Shown here one piece after another: positions 1-6,584 of a stretch of DNA of 6,584 nt (the stretch's first letter is position 1; the number at the start of each line of letters is the position of its first letter). A model generated the notes under the pieces. It saw only the letters and a list, made by a program, of their open reading frames with translations, was not told the DNA's origin and made no database searches. The DNA comes from a bacterium (lineage in GTDB: Bacteria > Verrucomicrobiota > Verrucomicrobiae > Limisphaerales > J093): assembly GCA_021839785.1 (NCBI GenBank), contig JAKCAB010000607.1:1-6584 (forward strand), read 5' to 3'. The position numbers and the translations under genes were made by a program.

Positions 1-103
1 CGCCGAGCAACAACGCCAGCAGCAACGCCCACGCGCACCAGCGGCACCACCGGAAGGCGGTTCGCAGGCGCGTCCAGAACGGGCGTTGCCGGGCGGGCGG
101 CAT
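1..103 (-). CDS. Partial gene: N-terminus of a membrane-anchored protein of unknown function
   Basis: The ATG at 103 starts 3 nt after the DUF4340 stop and the frame is open for 34 codons to the window edge. The peptide begins with a basic, aromatic segment (MPPARQRPFWTRLRTAFRW) followed by CRWCAWALLLALLLG, a hydrophobic run that would serve as a signal anchor or the start of a membrane helix with the positive side in the cytoplasm. Spacing and strand place it in the same operon. No obvious Shine-Dalgarno is present, which fits coupling to the upstream stop. The rest lies outside the window. A similar basic/aromatic leader plus single helix occurs in AsmA-like envelope proteins, but this is only a weak resemblance and no family can be assigned from 34 residues. 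Confidence 0.65.
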   Translation of the reverse strand, partial: MPPARQRPFWTRLRTAFRWCRWCAWALLLALLLG

Positions 104-106
104 GTC

Positions 107-1936
107 TCAAGGCCCGGCGCTGCCCACAAGTCCTCCCAGGCTGAGGTCGCTGAGCACGAACTCGTAGATCGACACGGGGCACTCGAAGATGACCGGGCCC
201 GGCTGGCCGGGCAGTTCCACCGCCGCGTAAGCGCCGCCGCTGGCGCTGCGGCGGCCAAACCGGAGCGTGAGCCGCGCGGGCGTCATGCCGGGCTTGAGTT
301 CAAGGGTGATTTGATGCCCCGCGGCGTTGATGCCGAAGCGCGGCAAGGCGTCTTCCCCGCGCGCGACCCAGCGCTCGGCCTGGAGGTGCCCGAGCCGGTA
401 GGCGGCTTCTTCGAGCGAGACCGGGTTCGGCGGCCCGCCCACGCCTTCCGCCAGCGCCCACTGCATCGGGCCGGTGCGAACGACCTTCCGGCTCTGGTTG
501 CGATCCTGAACGGTGATCGCCACCACGTCGTTGGTGGACACGTTCCAAATCCGGCGGTCCCGAAGTTGGAAGGCGGCCCGCGGCAGGCGGATCGGGTCCA
601 GCGCCAGCACCACGGAATCTTCGAGCGAGCGCCGGGCGTAGTAAAAGTTCTTGGCCGGATTGCCGAAGTCCGCCCGCGCGATGACGAGGTTGGTCACGCC
701 GGTTTCGTTGGTGACGCTGTGTTCGAGCAGGTACTCGCGGCGCGGCGGCGCCAGGCCGTAGCTGGCGAAATCGGTCGCGACTTCGCGTTCGTAGCGGATG
801 AATTCCATCCCGGCCATCTCGGCGAGCGCGTCCATGACAAACAGGGGGTCCGCCGGCGCGGTGAAGGGCTTCACGATCTGCCACGTGCCGTTGGTGAGTT
901 GTTGCACGGCGAACGCCTCGTCGGCCCGCGCCTCGATGCGGGTCACGTTGGTCAGGTCGAAAATCATCAGCCGGCGATCGCAAAAGAAATCGCGAAACGC
1001 GTCGAGCCACGGCGCCAGCGGCGCGCGGCTGACGAGCACGACGTTCGAGAAGCTGGTCAGGCGGGCATAGACGAGATTCGTGTCTCCGCCAGGCGACAGG
1101 CCGAGCTGGAGGCCGAGCAGGTCGTTGGTGCCTTGGGAGAACACCAGCTCGCGCTGGGGCGGCAGCAGGCCGAAGGACTCGAGCTCCGCGCCGGGATTGT
1201 CGGAAACGAACCGCACCACGCGCAGCAGGTCCAGCTCGTTCATGAGGTGTTCCAGCAACGCGCTGTTGGCGCGCGTGGCCAGCGGCTTGGTCATTTGCCA
1301 GACGTGGTTCGTGGGGTCGCGCACCACTTCGAAGCCGTTCGTCAGGGGCCGGACCTGCAACCGGTCGAAATCGAGCTTGTCGGGGCTGAGCAGCGTGGTG
1401 TCGCGCCAGGCGTTGAATCCGGCCGGGAACGCCGCGAGCAGGTCGGCATCCAGCGTGTACAGGCCTTCCTGGCCCACCACCTGCGCGTAGATCTGGCTGC
1501 CGATCGCCGTCCGACTGCCGAGATGCAGCGTGGTACGATTGCCGTCTTGCACTACGCCGACGACTCGCGCCGGCGGCGCCAGGCCGAAGGCGGCGAGGCC
1601 GTTGGTCTGGCGCTGGACTTCCGCGGCGCTGACACGCGCCCGCCGGGGCGTCTGCGCCAGGCGTGCGAGAAAGGCATCGACGTTGTCGGAGCGTGCCGGG
1701 TACAGAACGGGGGCGCGGAAGTACCAGGCATTGGTGCCACGCTCGAGGCTCAGCAGGCGGTTGGCGCCCTGCCGGATTTCGAGGTTGGTCACGCGACGCG
1801 GCTCCAGGCTGGGCAACAACAACGCCTCTTCGACGCGCCGTTTGTCGGTCGTGAGCGTGCCGCGCTCGAAGAACACGATGAAGGCGAGGAGCGCCAGCGC
1901 CAGGCCGACCAGCCAACGTGTCGATGAACCTTTCAT
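107..1936 (-). CDS. DUF4340-type membrane-anchored protein with four ~140-residue repeats
   Basis: A 609-residue protein with an N-terminal anchor helix (RWLVGLALALLAFIVFFE, residues 7-24) and a long soluble, probably extracytoplasmic part. I recognise the DUF4340 pattern, which commonly accompanies GldG-like proteins. The soluble part shows a fourfold repeat: a strand ending in a Trp (W71, W213, W352, W493), then 41-46 residues later an (F/Y)G(L/I) motif (residues 117, 255, 393, 534), followed by Pro-Pro in the first three copies. Several copies close with a hydrophobic strand and an Arg/Asp-rich turn (FNAWRDTTLL, FRDFFCDRRLMIFD, FQLRDRRIW). Thr-Asn dipeptides are frequent, often at the turn before the Trp. 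The start at 1936 gives the anchor helix and lies 22 nt after the GldG-like stop; no strong Shine-Dalgarno is seen. Its stop is 3 nt before the next gene. Function is unknown; a partner of the ABC complex is inferred from context. Confidence 0.9.
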   Translation of the reverse strand: MKGSSTRWLVGLALALLAFIVFFERGTLTTDKRRVEEALLLPSLEPRRVTNLEIRQGANRLLSLERGTNAWYFRAPVLYPARSDNVDAFLARLAQTPRRARVSAAEVQRQTNGLAAFGLAPPARVVGVVQDGNRTTLHLGSRTAIGSQIYAQVVGQEGLYTLDADLLAAFPAGFNAWRDTTLLSPDKLDFDRLQVRPLTNGFEVVRDPTNHVWQMTKPLATRANSALLEHLMNELDLLRVVRFVSDNPGAELESFGLLPPQRELVFSQGTNDLLGLQLGLSPGGDTNLVYARLTSFSNVVLVSRAPLAPWLDAFRDFFCDRRLMIFDLTNVTRIEARADEAFAVQQLTNGTWQIVKPFTAPADPLFVMDALAEMAGMEFIRYEREVATDFASYGLAPPRREYLLEHSVTNETGVTNLVIARADFGNPAKNFYYARRSLEDSVVLALDPIRLPRAAFQLRDRRIWNVSTNDVVAITVQDRNQSRKVVRTGPMQWALAEGVGGPPNPVSLEEAAYRLGHLQAERWVARGEDALPRFGINAAGHQITLELKPGMTPARLTLRFGRRSASGGAYAAVELPGQPGPVIFECPVSIYEFVLSDLSLGGLVGSAGP

Positions 1937-1958
1937 ACCGTGACCGGGCAGTCTCGTC

Positions 1959-3452
1959 TCACGTGCGCCGCCGCCACCAGACCAAACCGCCCAACGCCAG
2001 CACGGCGCCGGGCAGCGCCAGCAGGAGCACCCACCGGAGCTGCACCACCTGGGCGTGCGTCAAGGCGAGGCGGTATTCCTGGATGGGCTTGGCCGCCAGG
2101 CCCGTCATGTCTTGCGGCCGATCCAGCAGCCAGTTGATCGCGAGGCTGGCGAACTCCAGGTTCGCGCCGCTGACGATCAGTTCGTTGCCCAGGAAAAGCG
2201 ATTCGCCCACCACCACGACGCGGGCGGCGGCGAAATCGGTGCCCAAACCCTGGATGTTGCCGCGCTCGGCGGCGGCAGCCAGGGGAATCGCCCCCCGCAC
2301 GTCACGCTGAGGATCGAAACGGGGCACGAGTTCGCTCAAGGCGCTGGCGGTATAGCCGCCCACGCTGGAGAAGAAGAGCGGCTTCGCCTTCGTGTCGTCG
2401 CCGGCGGCTCCGGGGGCCGAGCGCGGCGTGACCGAGCGTGGCAGGAGCAGTTGGAGGCGTCGCCCCAGCAGCGGGCTCGTAATCGGGTGCACGGCCAGGT
2501 TGCTCACGACCACATCATCGCCGCGAATCGAGTTGTCCGGATCGCGCACGTAGTTGTCGCCCACCTCGATGCCCCAGCCGGCCAGGAGATCTTCCAACCC
2601 GGTGCGTGCGCGCTGTGCCTGGTAAAAGCTCAGTAAGGCCAGCACGCGTCCGCCGCGTTGCCAATAGCGGTTGATCTTCTCCAGTTCCGACGGGTCGAAC
2701 CGCGAACGCGGCCCGGCGATCAACAGCAGTTTGCAGTCCTCGGGAATATCACGGCTGCCCACCAGTTCGAGCGGTCGGGCCAGGATGCCTTTTTGTTTCA
2801 GCAGACCGGCAAAGCGCGAGTACCCCAGCAGTTTATCGTCGCTGGCGAGATCGTGCTCGCCGTGGCCACGCAGGTAGCAGGCCAGCGGCTGGCGGGTGTC
2901 CAGCAGGCTGGCGATCGCCGTGGTGAACAGCGGTTCGCCCTTGAAGCCGATGCGCTTCACCTCCTTCTGGCCGGCGAGTAGCGCGGAGATGTCGTACTCG
3001 GACAGTTCCGCGGCGCGCACCACTTTGAAGCGGCTGCCGGCGTCGAAGATCACCAGGTCGGATTCGCTCGAAGCGAGCTGGTACTTGGCGGCGAGCAGCT
3101 CCGCCCGGCTCGGATCGCGGCGGTAATTCACCTGCTCGACCTTGAGCTTGGGGCACGCGTAAGCGTACTCGGTGAGCAGACCGTCCACGGAGGGGTACAC
3201 CGGGTTGTCGCGGTCGAAGAGCACGATAACGCTGATCTCGTTCGTCACGGCCTCGAGCACCCGCCGCGTTTGAGCGGAGAGTTCGAACCGCGCATCGCCG
3301 GTCCATTGGAGGCGCCGGTAATGCCGGGCGGCGAGGTAATTGGTCATCAGCACGATCGCCACCATGGCAAGGGTGGCCAGCCCCACGCTGGCCCCCACGC
3401 GCCAGCGGCGCGCGGCCGAGAAACTGGGGATCGGGTCGGGTTCGGTGCTCAT
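1959..3452 (-). CDS. GldG-like ABC-system auxiliary protein (ABC_transp_aux type)
   Basis: Membrane-anchored protein of 497 residues, expected to have most of its mass outside the cytoplasm and to associate with the GldF-like permease. A basic N-terminus precedes a membrane helix at about 19-41, and a second helix at about 475-493 is followed by a terminal WWRRRT. Between them the family landmarks are visible: FELSAQTRRVL at 56-66, a LLTEYAYACPKLKVE segment at 92-106, the YLRGHGEHDL motif at 193-202, and LLLIAGPRSRFDPSELEKIN at 242-261 followed by YWQRGGRVLALL. The last are typical of the ABC_transp_aux/GldG fold. Length matches GldG homologues (roughly 500 residues). The ATG at 3452 is preceded by GGAAG at 3457-3461 and lies 1 nt after the permease stop, implying coupled translation. 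No catalytic site is evident; the biochemical role of this family is not established. Confidence 0.92.
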   Translation of the reverse strand: MSTEPDPIPSFSAARRWRVGASVGLATLAMVAIVLMTNYLAARHYRRLQWTGDARFELSAQTRRVLEAVTNEISVIVLFDRDNPVYPSVDGLLTEYAYACPKLKVEQVNYRRDPSRAELLAAKYQLASSESDLVIFDAGSRFKVVRAAELSEYDISALLAGQKEVKRIGFKGEPLFTTAIASLLDTRQPLACYLRGHGEHDLASDDKLLGYSRFAGLLKQKGILARPLELVGSRDIPEDCKLLLIAGPRSRFDPSELEKINRYWQRGGRVLALLSFYQAQRARTGLEDLLAGWGIEVGDNYVRDPDNSIRGDDVVVSNLAVHPITSPLLGRRLQLLLPRSVTPRSAPGAAGDDTKAKPLFFSSVGGYTASALSELVPRFDPQRDVRGAIPLAAAAERGNIQGLGTDFAAARVVVVGESLFLGNELIVSGANLEFASLAINWLLDRPQDMTGLAAKPIQEYRLALTHAQVVQLRWVLLLALPGAVLALGGLVWWRRRT

Positions 3453-3453
3453 G

Positions 3454-4205
3454 TCACTTCCAGCGCCGGCTTTCGACCACCTTCAGCGTCAGGTACAGGA
3501 ATAGCCCGGTCAGGCTCAGATGGAAAAACAGGTGTCGCGTGTCCACCACGCCGCGCACGAAGTCCTCCATGCTCGTCAGCAACGAAATGTAATTGGCCAC
3601 GCCTGCCAGCCAGCCGGTGCCTTCCCCCGGATTGGCCCGCAGGAAACTGAGCAGAAACAAGGTGATGCCCAGCGCCAGCGCCACCATCGCCGCCAGGATC
3701 TGGCTGCGCGTGAGCGCCGACGCGAAACACCCCATCGCCACATAGAGTGCGCCCATGAGTCCAATGCCCAGGAAAGTGCTGCCAACCGGGCGCCAATCCA
3801 GCGGATTTCCCTCCGGGGTGTAGTGGGCCACGATCAACAAACAGGCCAGCAACGGCAGCCAGGTGACCACGTAAAACACCAGCCCGGCGGTGAACTTGGC
3901 CAGCACCACCGCCATGTCGCTGATCGGGGCCGTCATCAGCGTCTCGAACGTGCCCGTGAAGCGCTCCTGGGCGAACAGGCGCATCGTGATCACCGGCGTG
4001 CCCAGCAGGAGGATCAACCAGAAAAACATTGTGCTGTAAAACACCTCGGTGAGCGGCGCGTTCAGCGACTCGCCGTTGAAGGCTTCGATCACTTCCACGA
4101 AGCTCAAGCCCAGCAAAAACAGCACCACCGCGATGACCACGTATCCGCTCAACGAGAGAAAGTAGCCGCCCAGGTCGCGGCGCACCAAGGTCAGATACGA
4201 ACGCA

Positions 4206-4206
<1 letters not shown>
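3454..4206 (-). CDS. ABC-2 type transporter permease, GldF-like
   Basis: Integral membrane subunit of the ABC system, 250 residues. Six hydrophobic segments are visible at about 20-38, 57-76, 103-127, 142-162, 168-189 and 228-244, the usual ABC-2 topology. Between segments 2 and 3 lies the conserved cytoplasmic coupling segment, MRLFAQERFTGTFETLMTAP (residues 75-94), followed by ISDMAVVLAKF; this is typical of GldF/ABC-2 permeases. The reading frame stays open upstream to about 4800, but that stretch lies inside the ATPase gene and encodes an Arg/Ala-rich non-membrane sequence. The ATG at 4206 is chosen instead because it has a strong Shine-Dalgarno (GGAGGAG, 5 nt spacing), overlaps the ATPase stop as TGATG, and starts directly at the conserved MRSYLTLVRRDLGGYF. 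Transported substrate is unknown. Confidence 0.95.
3457..3461 (-). promoter_or_regulatory. Probable ribosome binding site for the GldG-like gene
   Basis: On the minus strand GGAAG lies 4 nt before the ATG at 3452 and overlaps the last codons of the permease gene, whose TGA stop is separated from the ATG by one base. The match to the consensus is partial and the spacing short, so initiation probably relies mainly on ribosomes finishing the permease gene. Confidence 0.5.
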
Positions 4207-5171
<965 letters not shown>

Positions 5172-5183
5172 GCAGTCAACGGG

Positions 5184-6584
5184 TCAGCGCACGGTCAAAT
5201 CCACTCTCCCGCGCTCGGGAATGATGATCCTCCCGGCTCGACGCAGGACCAACACCTCCACGGTCACTTTGTCGCCGGCCTTCTTGCCGTAAAGCATCCG
5301 CGCGGCGGCGATCACGTCGTCCGGCGTCGTCCCGTTGAGGCCCAGCAAAATCTGGCCCCGCTGGATGCCGGCGGCCTCCGCTTCCGACCCGCGATCGACC
5401 CCGGCGATCAACAGCCCGTCTGCGGTGATCAGCCCCATCCGCTCGGCCAGCTCGCGGGTGATTTGCTGCACGCTGATGCCCAGCTTTTCGCGGATCATCG
5501 CCGCGTTGAACACCGTGGCCTCGCGGACCAACCGCACGTCGAAGTTCAGCGGCGCGCTCCCGCGCTGCACCGTGATCGGCACGTCCCGCTGATCGCCCAC
5601 CGCCATCAACTGCTGATTGAACTCGATGAATCCGCGCGGCTTCTTCCCGGCCACGGTGAGGACGTGATCGCCGATGCGCAGTCCCGCGCGGTCCGCCGGG
5701 CTGCCGAGTTCCACCGCGGCCACCGTCAATTCCGCGCCGGTCGGGCGCACGCGGGCGCCGAACCAGAGCCGTTCCCGTTCGGGCGAAAAGATCGTTCCCA
5801 GCGCCTCGGACACGCGCTTGACGGGAATCGCGAAGCCGATCCCTTGCCCCTCCCGGTACACCGCCACGTTGAGGCCGATCAAATCGCCGTTCAGGTTGAT
5901 CAACGGTCCGCCGCTGCTACCCGGATTGATCGGCGCGTCGGTCTGCAACCAGTCTTCGATGCCGAGCGGGCCGTCGTCGCTGGCCGGTCGGCGGCTCTTG
6001 GAACTCAGGATGCCGCGGCTCACCGAACCACCCAGGCCGAAGGGATTGCCCATCGCAATCACGGTCTCGCCCAGGATGAGGTCGTCGTCCGCGGCAAAGG
6101 TGACCGCGCGGAACTTCTCGCCGGGCTTGGCCTTGAGTTTCAGCAACGCCACGTCCGTATTGGTCGCGGCCCCCACCAGTTCCGCCTCGTACTCGCCGCC
6201 GCCCGCTTCGTCCATCAGTTTGACCCAGATCCGGCTGGCGCGCCGCACCACGTGGTTGTTGGTCAGCACGTAACCCGCCTCGTCGATGATGATCCCGGAA
6301 CCCAGGCTGTACTGTGTCTGCGCCGGCCGCCGACGGTAATACGGGCCCCAGAACTCGCGGAGCATCTGGTCGAAGGGATCGTTGACCTCCACGACCGTCT
6401 CCGTGCCGATGTTCACCACCGACGGCAGCACGCGCGCGATGGCCTCCACCGTGGCGTCGCGGCGCAACTCCAACCCGGCCGGAACGGGAGCGGCAACGGC
6501 CGACGTCAGCCACGCCCAAGCCATCAGCCATCCGGCCGCGACGCGCGCGCCGCAACGGCTGATCCGGCTGCTTCCACCGTTTGT
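5184..6584 (-). CDS. HtrA/Deg-family periplasmic serine protease with two PDZ domains (5' end outside window)
   Basis: A trypsin-fold protease and chaperone that would degrade or process misfolded envelope proteins outside the cytoplasmic membrane. Numbering from the Met at 6524 (446 residues to the stop), the catalytic triad is His91 (LTNNHVV), Asp124 (TNTDVALLKL) and Ser204 (NPGSSGGPL). The protease domain spans about 25-245. PDZ1 is about 253-335, with a WFG carboxylate-binding loop at 254-256, and PDZ2 is about 345-437. The loop between the first strands (about 44-72) is short and aromatic/Arg-rich. The Met at 6524 is unlikely to be the true start. The frame stays open through 20 more codons to the window edge, and that stretch supplies a basic n-region (RISRCGAR) and most of a hydrophobic core ending in TSAVAAPVPAG, a typical Sec signal peptide with cleavage near A11-A16. 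No ATG, GTG or TTG lies in frame between 6525 and 6584, so the gene probably begins beyond the window. The stop lies 12 nt before the ABC ATPase. The family call is secure; DegP, DegQ or DegS equivalence cannot be decided. Confidence 0.95.
   Translation of the reverse strand, partial: TNGGSSRISRCGARVAAGWLMAWAWLTSAVAAPVPAGLELRRDATVEAIARVLPSVVNIGTETVVEVNDPFDQMLREFWGPYYRRRPAQTQYSLGSGIIIDEAGYVLTNNHVVRRASRIWVKLMDEAGGGEYEAELVGAATNTDVALLKLKAKPGEKFRAVTFAADDDLILGETVIAMGNPFGLGGSVSRGILSSKSRRPASDDGPLGIEDWLQTDAPINPGSSGGPLINLNGDLIGLNVAVYREGQGIGFAIPVKRVSEALGTIFSPERERLWFGARVRPTGAELTVAAVELGSPADRAGLRIGDHVLTVAGKKPRGFIEFNQQLMAVGDQRDVPITVQRGSAPLNFDVRLVREATVFNAAMIREKLGISVQQITRELAERMGLITADGLLIAGVDRGSEAEAAGIQRGQILLGLNGTTPDDVIAAARMLYGKKAGDKVTVEVLVLRRAGRIIIPERGRVDLTVR

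Noticed and set aside
300..1916. A long second minus-strand frame within the DUF4340 gene.
   Set aside because: It gives a low-complexity Arg/Ala/Pro-rich translation, a shifted-frame shadow of the same gene.
86..1927. A 613-codon open frame on the plus strand, antisense to the DUF4340 gene.
   Set aside because: The product is rich in Arg, Gly, Ala, His and Glu with no recognisable domain or membrane segment. GC-rich codons on the opposite strand leave few stops. The minus-strand product has a clear anchor helix and repeats.
1939..1963. Short inverted repeat (CGTGA/TCACG arms, 15-nt loop) and a GTCTC tandem duplication in the GldG-DUF4340 gap, considered as an attenuator or operator.
   Set aside because: The arms are only 5 bp and there is no T-tract. 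In GC-rich DNA this is expected by chance.
5172..5183. Possible promoter or terminator between the protease and the ATPase.
   Set aside because: The gap is 12 nt, with no hairpin and no -10/-35-like pair that stands out, so read-through is the simpler reading.

Overview
The window is about 6.6 kb of GC-rich DNA. It is packed with genes that all read on the minus strand, so the biological order runs from high to low coordinates. Codon use is strongly GC-biased, which keeps long spurious frames open on both strands. Protein style suggests a member of the Verrucomicrobiota, perhaps Limisphaerales/Pedosphaera-like: a GldA/GldF/GldG-type ABC system followed by a large DUF4340 protein rich in Thr-Asn dipeptides. 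This placement is inferred from family resemblance, because no rRNA or marker gene is present.

Layout in reading order: (1) 6584-5184, a periplasmic HtrA/Deg-type serine protease with two PDZ domains, whose start lies beyond the window edge; (2) 5171-4206, a GldA-like ABC ATPase; (3) 4206-3454, a six-helix ABC-2 (GldF-like) permease; (4) 3452-1959, a GldG-like protein with one membrane helix at each end; (5) 1936-107, a membrane-anchored DUF4340 protein built from four repeats of about 140 residues; (6) 103-1, the first 34 codons of another membrane-anchored protein, cut by the window edge. Gaps are 12 nt, a 1-nt overlap, 1 nt, 22 nt and 3 nt. This is the geometry of a single operon with translational coupling at several junctions. 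No intergenic stretch is long enough to hold a promoter or terminator, and I see no RNA genes, mobile elements or CRISPR.

Probable joint function: genes 2-4 form an ABC-2 type membrane complex with an extracytoplasmic GldG-like subunit. The DUF4340 protein probably works with it on the outer face of the membrane. The substrate is unknown. Homologous systems support gliding in Bacteroidota, but this gene set also occurs widely in non-gliding bacteria, so a gliding role should not be assumed. The HtrA protease at the head of the cluster suggests a link to envelope protein quality control or processing. The families are all known; the less described aspects are the protease coupling, the fourfold repeat in the DUF4340 protein and the unidentified sixth gene.
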